The notes: a model not told the origin generated them from the letters alone. A stretch of DNA of 54,231 nt from Saccoglossus kowalevskii (GCF_000003605.2 NW_003124893.1:370799-425029); one strand, 5' to 3'. Counted from the stretch's first letter, positions 11,314 to 25,200 are shown. Program-made: numbers and translations.

Positions 11314-11655
11314 GGGGGGGGGGTAGGTGGTACAGTTTTACGGGAAATAAAAAGGGCTTTTTACAATTTACAAGGAAAAAGGACGTTTTTACAGTTTACA
11401 GTTAAAATTTAATTTTGCAGTGAATTGTGTCATCTAGTCGTTTTACGGTTTCAAAAATGTAATTTCCCTGGATTATTCTTTACAACTTTTTTTATTTGGA
11501 TGTAAATTCTTGTACGTACCGAGAAAAAAATGACACATTTTTACAGTGTACGAAAAAAATATTTGATTGATTAGGTTGTACGTCTAGCCTGTGATTACAG
11601 AATTACGGAATTTATTTTTTTCAATTTACGTTGTACGAACAAAAAAATATTGCAA
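11314..11655 (+). repeat. Poly-G-headed repeat, copy 1
   Basis: A run of nine or more G, then GGTACAG, GGGAAATAAAAAGGG and many short TTTACAG / TTTACGG / GTACG motifs in AT-rich sequence. The reverse complement of 53800-54057 starts the same way. Class unknown. Confidence 0.55.
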
Positions 11656-12447
11656 TAACCCACCACTGAAGTGTTGCTTTCTACTCTAGTCCTCACTTAA
11701 AATTGTTCTCAGTTTTGCGGAAGCCAGTGCACAGACTGTTTGGCTGCACGATCTGGAGCTTAGTTGGTGTATCGAGTCAGTTATTTTCGGGGTTGTTTTC
11801 CTTGATTTAATACACAGGACCTGTGTTTATTTATTAGTACTAGTATGTAAATTTCACTGACGGACGCCTTTACTGTATTTTATATTATCAGCGGCGATAA
11901 TAAGAAAATTTATAATAATATACATGTAATAACTTCATTGTTATCGTATCTTTACTAAGATATTGACTTAAAAGATAATATAAAGAATGCTGTTTAAATG
12001 AAAACAACAAAACATCATAATGGGACTGTGGCAGCGAGATCCAACCTCTTTTAATTGTGAACTGATCGAAATGTATCCTCTTAGTATGTAATAAATATTT
12101 TCAACTGTTTATCCTTCCATGGTAACTAAGAAACACATTTCAACACTACAACAAAACATAAAAATATATCCCGGGCTCCACCCCCAAGTTACAACATACA
12201 TGTATTTTGTTTTCTTTGGTGTAAGAGTGTTCGATGCAAAAGAAACGCAAAATATTTTCGATATAACAGCAGGCGCAAACTAGATTTGTAAGGGTAATGT
12301 CCTCGGTATAGTCTTTATTAACTTCCCCCCCAGACGATTGAAGCGACCACAATATGACTCCTATGGATAATTTGCAATTCCCTTTGTATACGGTAGTTAC
12401 AAAAATATTGCTGTATGAACACAGACAACAACTTGGATAGCTCTGAT

Positions 12448-13195
12448 TCCATAGCTCTTCTTGTGTCGGTCTGTAGTCTTGGTTATGTTATTTTAATCAT
12501 TTCTGATAAATTTGGTGTCATTGAATTTGTTATTTTCAGACATTAGGGTTTTGATTTACACAGAAGAGCTATGGTTTCTCCTATAAACAAATGTGTGACG
12601 CCAAATGGCACTTCCATTAGAAAAGCTACTACTAGTGTTTTGCTATGGACTTTGTGGTATTTACTGTTGTTGTCTATTTTCCCTGCATCCTACAAACATG
12701 GAAAGACATTTATTTGTATATTTCTTTAAAACAACTGTGGGCAGTATACGGATGCATCTGAAGTAGACAACGAGTATTTCGCTTTACAGGAGTATCTAAC
12801 AATACCTTCTCCAGTGACCTCACATTGTCCTTGGTTCGACCTCCAGAAAATGGCTGCCACAGGAGAATCGTGCGGTTCAGAGCATTAAATCCCATGAAGA
12901 AGAAATCAAACTAATGGTTTTTGTCAAGGTTTTGGTGAGAGTTCATTTAACATATTATTGATTTGCATTAGTGTGATGTGATGCCAACAAATATTCTGCT
13001 TTGTCAACTTTTATTTGCGACGCCATTTGGCATCGCACATTTGTGTGACCCAAGTCTATGGGAGGAACCATAGCTCTTCTGTGTTGATAACAATCTAAAT
13101 ATTTGAAAATAACAAATTTAATGACACAAAATACATCAGAAATGACTAAAATACCATTACAAAGACTAAAGACTGACACAAGCAGAGCTATGGTT
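12448..13195. mobile_element. Nested inverted repeat: two small TIR elements facing each other
   Basis: Arms 12448-12608 and 13022-13195 are reverse complements with scattered mismatches. Each arm itself begins and ends with CCATAGCTCTTCT / AGAAGAGCTATGG, so each contains a MITE of about 125 bp, and the similarity runs on through ATGTGTGACGCCAAATGGC towards the loop. The loop of about 410 bp is unique. Confidence 0.75.
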
Positions 13196-14076
13196 CCACA
13201 GCTACAAAATTGAATTACTGGTAGTCCAAAATCAAGTGGCGCAAGGGGAATTGAGATTGTCTCTATTCACTCTATCAGTGGTGTTTGTGCTTATGTAAAT
13301 GACAGAGACATGTCTATGGTAAAAATAAGTCATCCAGCAAACAATGAACAGAAAAGTTGGTTGAGGGCGCTTCTATTTAGATACGCAGTACTACTGAGTG
13401 GAGGTGGTTTGAAATGGAAAAAGAATTGCATAAAATCACCCATCAATAAGGCTGTAGCACCTGCTCTCATTCTCAAGAAATGCACAGAATTTTACAGCAG
13501 GAGAGATACTGAGCTAAGAAATTGCAAAATGTTTGCATATCTTAGTGTCGTCTGCATATCTTACTAAGAGCAGGTTGTACATTCATACCAAAAGTAAATG
13601 CTTAATCACCACTGAGGGCAGTATTGTAGGTCGGTATCATTACTCCAGCAGCTTAACAACTGAGCTTCGTATACATCCGATACTATGGTAAATGGACTCT
13701 ATAGCAACTATGGAAATTGACTATTACGAATACATGTACATATGTAAGCTTGCTCTTTGAAAATTGAAAATATATGCAAGAAATGGGGAAATTTTGAGAG
13801 TGATATTTGTCACCTTTACATAACATTTTATTCTGAGCAGGGATTTTTTAAACAAGTGCAGTGCTCTCATGCCATGGCCATGCACCCTCTTACCCTAGGG
13901 AGCAGATCCTCTGGCAACCATGAAATTCTCATTGACCAGGGATCACATGTGGACACAGTCTTCAACTGTGACCTGTCTGATAGTAATTTTGGCCCCAAGG
14001 AAGCCATAGAATGCTCCATTTTACCTCCACACGCTGGTAGGGAGAACCCTATCTCCCCCACTTAGTGGCGCCACTG

Positions 14077-14430
14077 AATAGACCATTTTCCGTTCCGTTA
14101 TGCGTGAAATCGAACGTAAAAACAGGATAAACAAAGGTCATAGCGTCGTAGTGGCGTCAAACATCGCGTGGGATTCGATAAACGCGAAAATATTTTGGGG
14201 GCATTTCCATGATTAATAATGTGCTGTATACATTTGATGATAGACAATTTCGATTAAGTGAGGGTATTCGGAAGCAATATTCCTCTGTCGAAGATCGGCC
14301 GGTCAATGTAAGCTACGAAATAAAGAAATTCTAGTTCAAAATCAAATCGTTCGATTTTTGCGGCAGACGTTCGACGCGCGTCTTTCATGCATCTCGCGAG
14401 ATCTCGCAATTGTACGGAAAATCACTTATT
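14077..14430 (+). mobile_element. MITE family M, copy 1 (354 bp)
   Basis: Ends AATAGACCATTTTCCGTTC and, reverse-complemented, AATAAGTGATTTTCCGTAC. Three copies in the window (also 19053-19421 and 23452-23820). Shared CpG-containing interior, e.g. GGTCATAGCGTCGTAGTGGC and GCGGCAGACGTTCGACGCGC. About 15 bp shorter than the others near its left end. Confidence 0.88.
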
Positions 14431-15032
14431 GCAGTGCTCTCTCGTGCAGTTTTTTTTCTAGAAAATCACCTGCTGAGTATAATATAATATACCATTTTGA
14501 AGATGCATACCTGCCCATTTGCAGTCAGTCAAAGCATAATATACAAGACAGAATTTGTTATTATTAACAAAAACCTGTCAATAAACAAGCTGCTCTCTAG
14601 TTGGTCTGACCATTAGGTGTATGAGATGGGTAGCCAATCAGGGACATTCTTGTAAATAGTTTGGCACTGACTTCCATTTTGCAGATTTATTTATTTTTCA
14701 TTTATCGGGTAAGTAAATGTTTTGTGGAAAAACAGTAGTCAAGTTAAACAAACTGAGGATTTGTGATTGGCTATAAAAATCTCCCTTTAAACAGTTCCAT
14801 TTTATATAGCCTACCCAATGGCAGATGGTAACATGTCAATGTCAAATGATTTTGATGATTTATTGTTTACAATAAAGGGATGACAATAACAAAACTCAAG
14901 AGTTGAAAGCAACAACGTAGTAAAATACCAAATACATCTTAGAATTTATTAAGAAATGCAGTACAATAAGACAGAAAGCTATGTAGGTGAGAGACCCGGC
15001 ATAAAAGAAATAGCGTTAAAACCACAAGAAAT

Positions 15033-15106
15033 GACTGTACAAGTCAATAAACCGGTTCTATCACAGTTCTTCTGGTAACCGTGGTTCTATACAGACTTGC
15101 ACAGTC
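15033..15106. other. 13-bp inverted repeat upstream of RADIL
   Basis: GACTGTACAAGTC and GACTTGCACAGTC, one mismatch, 48-bp spacer that also holds CCGGTTCTAT and GTGGTTCTAT. Could be a small cruciform or chance; no function assigned. Confidence 0.4.
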
Positions 15107-15967
15107 ACAGAGATTCCAAAGAGTTTCTTCTTTACTTACGCCCTATTGACAGTCAGTACACTAATTGTCAGTGACTGTATGGGTGGTTACAATGATGTTT
15201 AGACTACAATAGCGGTGTCGCTGTTAATGCCGTCTTCTAAATGTGTCAGATAGTGTGTATTGACCAGGATGTGGCCATACTGTAATTAGTTGAGACTTGC
15301 ACCATTTTCATCTCTGTCCTTGTCAATTATAAAAAGAATTAACCAAACTGTTGCAAAGTTTGACACAATGAAGTTTGACACAATCTGGCGACCTTAACTT
15401 TAAGGTCACAGCCGAGACTGAAGTTGAAACGATCTCGATTGGCCTTCAGATAATTTGAATAAAATCTTTAAGTTACAAGTAAAGCTCAAAAGGATAACGC
15501 AGACGCACTTGTGTCCACTCGAAACAACTCTGGATTGCTTCGCACTTGTGGGTTTCCACGTGCGTATGGGTAATATTAAGTGACACGAAGCAAAAAGTCA
15601 TCGATACATTCACGCCCACATCGACGGAAACACGGTGTCGATACATCGACCTTTGCAGGTCTACATAGTATTTGAGATCGTTTCCCATTCACGGGAATAT
15701 TCACCTGTGTCTATGCGATGATTGAACGGCACCCAGTCATTGAGTACCTGGTGCTGCAACATAATGGAATCGTCTGGGGAGTTACGGTGTAAAAAAGACA
15801 AAGCGACTGTTGGGTAAATATACTACAGTAGCCGTTCACACATCGCTGCACTTTCAGGGGTTTTGGATACTTTGACAACGGGCCAGTACAGCGTCGTTGA
15901 GATGTAGACCATCTCTCAATATCATAGAACTTTTGAAGTCAAGTCGTGTGATTTAACAGGCATCACC

Positions 15968-16240
15968 ATGACGACGCGAGACGAACTTATTGAAGAACTG
16001 ACAAACGGCACAGGCGGTCTGGAGGGACTTTTTGAGCGAAAGCGGTCCAGCATCAACATGTTAACGGATCCCCGTGTGTTGGCTCACCTGCGAACGGTAC
16101 ACCTGCAAGCACAGGCAGATAACGAATCTCCGACGACCGACGATCAAGAGGAGACTGTCAAATTAGATGGATTGGCGGATAAAATCGCCAGTTTTAACAG
16201 ACGAAACCATCTCGGTGCCTTTCAGATAACTCTAAACGAA
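15968..16240 (+). CDS. RADIL: RADIL exon 1 (start codon, N-terminal tail)
   Basis: ATG in the context CATCACCATGA, 91 complete codons, donor GTAAGT. Encodes a polar tail (MTTRDELIEELTNGTGGLEG) with a possible amphipathic helix, ending in FQITLNE, which starts the first RA domain. No vertebrate RADIL counterpart recognised; the ending resembles the start of afadin RA1 (LFEISQPTED). Confidence 0.85.
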
Positions 16241-19200
16241 GTAAGTGTTATAAAAACAACAACTTTGAAAAAAAGTCAACTTACAATGCATTCGAAAACC
16301 TCGGGGATTTGCGCGACTATGAATGGCATTTTTTAAAGTATTGCCTCTCCATTTCTTTTTATTAGGGACTCAGCTATGAAGGAGCTTTGCGATTTTACTT
16401 GGAAGACGCGAATGAAGATCGCCAGGCCAGTAAAGCAGTTAAACTCGACAATGAAACCACCGTGGGAGAACTAATTCCAGTGTTAATAGAGAAATTCAAT
16501 CTTCAGAAACAATTGCTAGAAGAACCGGCGAGAAAACGGGCTTTGTATCAAGTCATTGGCCGAGGTAAGGACTTCCAAAATAGATTAAATTGTTTCTTTT
16601 TTCAAAACGTTACTTGGTTCCCTGGTTTATTTTCCAGGTCACCTGTTCCCTCCCGTCGCCGAGAGACCCACTAATGGACCTCTAAATTTCCGTTAGTGTT
16701 TCTAATTTGTTAAATGGGGCCGGTGAACGCTCTTAAGCACGCAGCGCATGGATCCAGCAACCGAAACTGTGGGACGAGAAACAATCATGCGGGTTCCGCT
16801 GTTTTCTCCAAAGCTTTGTTTTCTTTTTTAAAAACCGTTATGTTTGTTTTATTCTTTGTCACGTATTTGTTACTTCAAATCACGCACGGGAAGTCTGCGT
16901 TTTTAACGGATGCACAACTAAAAACGGTGTTTACATTTGACTTACATAACCTTGTGTTCTCGGGTCCAATATTTGTGAATATGTAAGATTTACAGTCGTA
17001 CATTTGTTTTGTTTTTAAATGCCAACACTATTTAAAGCATGCCGTGTCAGGTGTCTAGTTGTGTTGACGTTCGGCCGTGTTAGCGGTGATTCAGTCAGTA
17101 ACAAGTGGGTTTCCATTACACATATCATGCTACATTGTTTTCGCCGGATTTTTGTCACCTGAGCCTACAGTAACGCGCATTATTTTCCGTATACGTATTA
17201 TTCTCATACGTTTGCATTCACAACACGCCTGCCAAGAAAGCTGTCTAAATTTCCGATTTTAAAAAAGCATCAAAACAACGCACAAATAAGACCATAAAGC
17301 GTTGTTTAAAAAAAAAAATCAATCAGTATTGTGTCCTTCTTCTCAAGGATCTATATGTTTTTTTATTGTTCTTTCTTTTTCACCAGCAAATTAATAAAGA
17401 AACGACATTTAAAGTTTAAAGCGTAATAAAGCGTGCTCACGGCATTGACACTAGACCAACTCTTACTTGCTTTTATCATGGCCTGTTTACTCTCTTGATT
17501 CATAAAAGTCAGTACAATTTACCTGTATTTGCAGTTGTGGTATTAAGTTGGCAGCTTCTTAATAATGATGTCTTTTCAAAACTGCCGAAGTAGATGAGAG
17601 ATGTTGGTGACTTTCTTTATTATGCTTAGTAATCAATTGTTTAAGATTTTTATATTTGAACAAGTATGAATGTTGGAAAATCCTTTGTCCTTTTTTAGTT
17701 AAGATCTCATTCAAAGTACCCACCATAAACATAAAATTTGAAGTATTCTAAACAGTTTTTTTTGAAGTCACGCAGTTATCTCTCAACGTTGTGTTTTGAT
17801 ATGGGTCCCATGTTACCTATACGACGCAAGTACTGTAAAATAGTTAATTATTCACTGGGTTTTAATTTTGCTTATTTCGCTGACTGGAAAATGCGCTAAA
17901 TTAAAACCCAGTGAATATGTAAAATTTAGCATAGAACACATTATCTAAATGATAAAACCGTGAATTTAAAACCCATTGAATATGCCTGAAATGGTAAATC
18001 TGCGAAATTTAAACCCAGTGAAAATTAGTCATTTTGCAGTAATAGTCACCTTATCTGCACAGAATTTAAAATTAAACATATTAATGATTTGATTGGTTTT
18101 AATTTCACAATGAGATCTACTGAACTGAATTCATGTGAACAAGCTAAAATATGAATTTTAAATTTAAAACCCAGTGATTATGTTTTTATTATCATTATAG
18201 AAAAAATTAAATACCAGTGAAAAATTATTTTTCAACAGCATTTGTATGTCTGAATATGCTATGTATTGTTTCATTGATCAAATGAAACCAGTGATAGAAT
18301 ACTGTAGAATACTTTATTTTCGCTTGGAATTTATTTTCGCTATTTTCGCTGAAGTGATGATTCCGTGAAAATAAAATCCAGCGAATATACTTTTTTTCCT
18401 ATATTTCACATTAAACTCATCAAAAATCAGTGAAAATAAATTCCATACAAAATGCTCAAAAAGCCTTTTCAGCGAAAATTAATTCCAGCGAAGATAAAGT
18501 ATTCCACAGTAACCCCTTTTCAGGATCAATGTCAATGTGAATGATTCCTGATTGAAAGGATTTATTCATTTACACATGTAATGCCTAGTAAAATCACCCA
18601 ATTTTGCTATATAGTTTTCCTTAAAATTTTTTTTTTATTTTTTGGCAAAAACAAATTATGATGCAGTGATGGATTTATTTTTAATAGACAGTTCTAATCA
18701 TCACCACATTTTTTTCTTGTTTAAATAACCAAAAAATCCCCCCAAAACATGTGTGTATCCATTTTAAACTGATACACATCGTAGATCCTTTTAGTGTCGA
18801 CGCACACATACAAACCAGAAACAGATGCATTTTTTTGTTGGTCTCACCTGGAGTTACATTTTTCGTGCTGGTCTAGAAAGAAAAAATAAACATAAGGTGG
18901 CAATCATCAAGACTTATCAAATCAGACACATAAGCAGTTGACTGTAGAAATCCACTTAAACCATCGTGTGATCTCAATTTGTGAATACGCTACACATAAT
19001 TAAATTGATTTGAAATTTAAAACTACCTAGCCTCTAAGCGTAATTCTCTTTTAATAGGCCATTTTCCGTTCACTGCGAGAATCACGCTTTATGCGTGAAA
19101 TCGAACATAAACACAGGACAAACAAAGGTCATAGCGTCGTAGTGGCGTTAAACATTGCGCGGGATTCGACAAACGCGAAGTATTTTGATGGACATTTCCA

Positions 19201-22200
19201 TGCTTAATAATGTGCTGTCCACATTTCATGATAGGCAATTTCGATTAAGTAAGGGTATTCCGAAGCAATATTCTTCTGTCGAAGATCGGTCGCTCGATGT
19301 GAGTTATGAAATAAAGAAATTCTAGTTCAAAATCAAATCGTTTGAATTTTGCGGCAGACGTTCGACGCGCGTCTTTCATAAATCTCGCGAAATCTCGCAA
19401 TTGTACAGAAAATCACCTATTCAGTACAGTGTATTTACAAATGAGCGCATGCATTCTTTTGTTTGAAATGAGAAATAACGAATCGTGTGCTGTTATCTCA
19501 TAAGGAAACAATGGACATCATAACCTAAAGATTGATTGCAAATTACAAATTATTGAATATTGGTTCTGAACTAAAGATTTATTGCGCACAAGTCTATGTA
19601 ATAAAACATTCGCATTTTAACGAGTGTATAATCTACTTAACAGTATATAAGCAATAAAAAATGACAACAAGTCGTGATATGTTACTCATTTTTATTGTTA
19701 ATATATAATCAACTCCACTAAATAATGATTTACAATTTATTAATTAATTTCCGTTTTTGTTTGTTTCTTGTACAGCACATTTTTATTGACATTAAATCGT
19801 AGTCCACACACATAGCTCTATAACTGTTCATCCCACTCTCCATGAAAACATGCAGGCACTTGGCTGGAACAGTATACCTCACAAATTTGAGATGTCAGTT
19901 TGTTGATTATGAGTTTTATTTTATTTTTTGTTCTTAAGGTGTATGTAATAACAGTAATTATAATTATTAGATGATATTTTAGAATGAAGGGTTTGACAAA
20001 AATATTAATTAAAATCAGAGAAAGTTATCGTCACCAAATGAACAAATCTGATAGAAGTTCACGCAAGCTGCATAACGTTAATGGACCTACCGATATGTTA
20101 CCATGGTATGTTGCCATGGTATTCAGAAGAGTGGACGCAATGACTAGACAGAATGCAACACTATTTAAGAGATTCAATGAGATCCTTCATCCATTAGGTA
20201 TTTGCATCTAAGGACTTTACAATTCTATACTTTTCTTAAAAATGTAGTACCGGGTAGTGCCTCAAAGCTGAAGTAAAGTGTAATCAATTTCCTCGCTATC
20301 CTCCCCTGAAAGCCCAATATACAAATTTTACAAGTAGATGTAAAGTGAATGGTTTTTGTCTCCTGAATATTCACTTTAAAATGAATGAGGAAAACCATCA
20401 GTCAAATTAAACAGTGATGTTTAAATTCACAACAATACCTCTGCATTAATATTTGAGAACATATCATTGATATCGTTCACTATTTTAAACAAGCACATAA
20501 AAGAAGAAAATAATTAAATGTCTGTGATTGCAGGACCTACCAATCAGAATACCTATTTACCTACCTATACTACTTTATATTAAAAATTCCAGCTGGAATT
20601 TTTTTTAGAATGAATAACGAATGTGAAATACTTAATTTGTATAGTCTGATTATTTCAACGTATTATTTAAAATCACTATCACATACTGCATCACATCTCT
20701 GTTGCCTAGAAACAGTCGTCATGGTAGATTACAATGCATGGTTGTATATTTTCTCTATCAGTATCCCATGTGCTTACAGAAATTATAGAGGTGGGTCTAT
20801 GTGGAAATAAATTATATTTTTATGATTCAATAAATAATAAATACATTTTTTGGTTTATGTGCAGTAAAGTTCAAGAGCAATATGGTATTTCGATATGGAC
20901 ACCTGTACCATCTCACGACAATGACAACACAGGAAGAGGGTCTTCAATCGCTATGAAATATAACCATGTTTCACTCTCCTTGCATTTCTAATGTGATTCT
21001 ATGTACTTATCATTCAAATTCAATTTCATTATTTTGACATTTTGATTATATTCACTTGGTTTTAGCAAATTCACAAATTTTCCTGCCAAACAAAGAGTTT
21101 GGGTCGTTCTTTTGTACCATCCTCTATGCTTGAAACTGGATGTTGATAGATAACACTCATTCTTTTTAAAATTTTATTCATCTGCATTTGTGATGTCAAA
21201 TTCACTGTTGTTTTGTTTTGTTTTGTTTTTTTTTTGTTTTTTTTTGTTTTGTTGTTTTGTTTTGTTTTGTTTTGTTTGGTTTGGTTTGGTTTGGTTTGGT
21301 TTGGTCAAACAAAATTTCAACAATTGTTTGAGTTTTTTGAATGTTACATACATATTTATAAATTACTGTAAAATACTTTATTTTAGCTGGAATTAATTAT
21401 CGCTGAAAAGACTTTTTGTGTGTTTCGTATAAAATTTATTTTCACTGAATTTTGACAAGTTGAATGTAAAATATAAGAAAAAAGGTATATTTGCTTAATT
21501 TTATTTTCACTGAATCATTCCTTCAGCGGAAATAGCGAAAATTAATTCCAAGCGAAAATAAAATATTTTACAGTAACCATGAATCTCATACATGGGTAAC
21601 CTGAAAAAAAAAAAAGCTTTTCTCAACTATCACAAAATGAAGCTCAAATAATTCTTTTCACAATTAGTTTGAAAATAAGAAGCGTAAGAGAAATTACTGT
21701 AAACTAATTTAATTTTGTGGGAAACAAATTACCATGAATTATGTGAGTTATTGAAATTGGGTATTTTGACAGCATCATAGCAGGTTTACTTAGACACAAA
21801 GTCAAATGAACTTTTGATGAATTTAGTTCTCACAAACTTTCATATGTTAGGCAGTACTGTAAAATCTGTATTAGAAGCCCTGGCTTCTATTAGAGCATCT
21901 ACACATATGAGAAATGATGAATTTTTGGTTCTCAAATATTCAAAAAGAATGGGGCGACTTCTATTAGGGATGCGGCTTCTAATACAGATTTTACGGAAAT
22001 TTTTAGCACCAAAATTTAAACAGTTTACAACATAAATTATAAATGTGTTAATTGCAATATTTATGGGAAAAAACGGTGGCTTTTAAAAATATTAAATAAT
22101 AGCGAATAAATAAATTCATTGAAACTTGAAGCCAAATTATTATTATTCCCTAATCCCAACAACTGAACTCTATTTTGTACGCATCCATTAGACTTTGCAT

Positions 22201-25200
22201 AGTCTGGGGGATTTCTTTTCTAAATTTAAATTAAATAAAAAATATCACAAAATGAAGGTGTTAACGCAAATCCCCTGTAACCGCGAAATCATGGTAGTTT
22301 ATCGCTCACCCCAAATTTCGAAAAAACTATTTTTTGTTACATTTGTATTATTATAATTTAACAGAAAAAAAATTATCACCAATCTACACATCAATGTAAG
22401 TTTCACAGTATAATTTTTCGTTTCTTCTGCTATGAGATGCGAGATCCACATTTTCTAAGTAATATTTAATTTTTCAGCATATACTGACTTGATGACTGGG
22501 TATAAACACATTCATCATTGTCAGGTATAAGTGTCAGCTTGTCATGTGCAGTTCCCTATTCATTTCCTCTGATTTATAAAGCCATACGACTTATGTATAG
22601 TGTCTAGGCTTCCTCCTAATTAAATTCTTCATTTTCATTCTGTACATTCTGTATTCATGGTGAGGACCATTAGCATTCCAGCTGTAAATCTTGCCACGCA
22701 ACCCAGTCAAAACTTATTCCTCAGTTATCAAACCAAAATTATGGAAATTAAGTTTATTACAAATTTTACATTATGTTTTAATATTAATGATAACATTCTA
22801 CTGTGTAGGACTTAATTATTTCACTGTTTATTATGCTACTAATAATAAGATTTTGTATATGGTCAGTTCAGATACAGATAAACCAATGCAAAAAAAGGGA
22901 AACAAACCTAGCCGATATACAATAATTACTATTCTTCTATAAGCATGCGTGCCTCTAATAGAGAAAATACGGTATATTTGTTCTTAAGACTTTGCTGCTA
23001 ATGGCATTTAATAGAACAGGTTACTGATGTAATAGAACAGAATACCACACCCACCATTATACACTGACAAATCATCAGGGCAGCAGTGACTAACAATAGG
23101 TGCAGTGATTAACAATCACCATTTTGCCAATTTCAGAAAACTGAATTGTTATTTTTTATTTAATTGTTATTTATTTTGGTATGAAGATCTCCTATTTGTT
23201 CTGAGAATCAGAAAAAGTAAGGGAAGTCATATATGGGAATAAACCTCAGTATATTCTATTGTATCAAATTATGAGTTCATGCTATTCAAATAATTGCTCT
23301 TGTAAAAATACAATAGACTTCAATACATTGATAAGCCTGCCTAATTTTGACCTGTTATCATATTAACCATATTAAGTCACCTAGTCCTAAAATTGTCCAA
23401 TTCTGTGTCTTTAGAAGCAGTTTTTTTCGTGATCACATACAGGTATATATAAATAGGTGATTTTCCGAACAATTGCGAGATCTCGCAAGATGCATGAAAG
23501 ATGCTTGTCGAACGTCTGCCGCAAAAATCGAACGATTTGATTTTGAACTAGAATTTCTTTATTTCGCAGATTACATTGACCGGCCGATCTTCGACAGAGG
23601 AATATTGCTTCCGAATACCCTCACTTAATCGAAATTGCCTATCATCAAATGTGGACAGCACATTATTAAGCATGGAAATGTCCCCGAAATACTTTCGCGT
23701 TTGTCGAATCCCACACGATGTTTGACGCGACTACGACGCTATGACCTTTGTTTGTCCTGTTTTTACGTTCGATTTCACGCATAACGCGTGATTCTCGCAG
23801 TGAACAGGAAATGGTCTATTGATGCCCTCTCTGAAACCATTGCATGTGATCAAATATGAATCCGTGACGTTCTCTATACTGTGAAATACTTTATTTAAGC
23901 TAGAATTAGTTATCGCTGAAAAAACTTTTGGGATGTTTTGTATGGAATTTATTTTCACTGAATTTTGACAAGTTTAATTTAAAATATAGGATTTTATTTT
24001 TACTGAATCATTCCTTAAGCGAAAATAGCAAAAATTTGATTCCAAGCGAAAATAAAGTATTCTACAGTATGTGAAATAAATAATTCTGCAAGTCACTCAA
24101 AGTCCTTGAATGTACCTTATAAGTAGCCCATCTGATTGGCTGGGAGGTTGTCATACCGCTTAAGTGAACTTTCGAGAGAAACATACAAATCTGAGTAGCC
24201 AACATTCCTACACAACTACTGGTGGTTAATCACCCCCTTAGGTTTTAGTCAAACGTACAAACACTTCACACTCTTTGACCAGTTACCTGTTTGGATTTGA
24301 AAAAAAATGGAAAATCTTGAAAGGGTTTATCAAGGGTTAAGATGATGGTTTTGACTTTCTGAGTAGCCATGTTTTGTATACAAGTTTCTTCTCAAAGCCT
24401 CTCCTGTGATGCTAAATAAAAGTAGTGTGTACACTTCCCAATTTGGCATTATAAAGATCGATGACGTTTCGTCGTTGTACTAAACCATGAGTGGAATAAA
24501 AATATTACCGTAAAATTCCTAATTGAAGCCGAGGCTTTAATTAAAATTAATTTTTTAATGGGCGACTTCAGATGCGTGAAGTCTTGGTGTGGCTTTAATT
24601 AGGGCATTCACTTCGGTAACAGTGGTAATTTTTTTCAGAAAACAAAGGCCTGAAGGGATAATGATATGCTAATGAGATGCACGACACTCTATTGCAACAT
24701 GAAAAGCTACATGAAGATTATAATGTGCCAGGTTCGATATTGGTCCCATGTGACATACTGTAAAATACTTTATTTTCGCTTGGAGTTAATTTTCACTATT
24801 TTCGTCGAAGGAGTGATTCAGTAAAAATACAATCCAGTGAATTTACTTTTTTTTCCTAGATTTAACATTCAACTCACCAAAAATCAGTAAAAATAAATTC
24901 CATACAAAATACCCAAAAAGTCTTCTGATATGATTAATCTGTGCTATCAAAATGGATGAGATTTAAACCAAATTTGTATGAGTTTTTATTATTTTATGGT
25001 AAAGGGGGTTCAAAATAAAACCAAATGTCTTGGACATCGCCAAGATGACACATATTTGACACATATATATGCTATAGAGTGGGGTTACATTATAAAGATG
25101 TCCTATTAATATTTTGTAAGTTTCTAGTAGTCAAATTGGACTACAAACTTTTAAGAATGGGCACCACAGGACAAGATATGGTAGGATGCGTGCCTTTCCG

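Larger units (their letters stand above)
10977..15967. other. Intergenic region between divergent OGFOD3 and RADIL
   Basis: About 5 kb. Contains the OGFOD3 upstream region (10977-11300), a poly-G-headed repeat (11314-11655), a nested inverted repeat (12448-13195), a 354-bp MITE (14077-14430), a 13-bp inverted repeat (15033-15106) and probable RADIL 5' UTR near 15850-15967. The short frames at 13310-13567 and 13757-14065 match no family I recognise. No copy of the commonest MITE (family A) was found here. Confidence 0.6.

Noticed and set aside
13310-14065. Two open frames (85 and 102 codons) in the intergenic region
   Set aside because: No recognised family, no clear splice context, the opposite strand is also open at 13867-14061, and the second ends at a MITE border. 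Could be part of an old repeat.
19984-20211. 75-codon frame with a fairly normal composition in RADIL intron 2
   Set aside because: No homology recognised, and including it as an exon would interrupt the RA1 domain that closes perfectly across exons 2 and 3.
24110-24150. Shared words with 14620-14645 (GATGGGTAGCCAATCAGGG / CCAATCAGATGGGCTACT in reverse)
   Set aside because: The similarity is short and gapped and can be chance around a CCAAT-type word.
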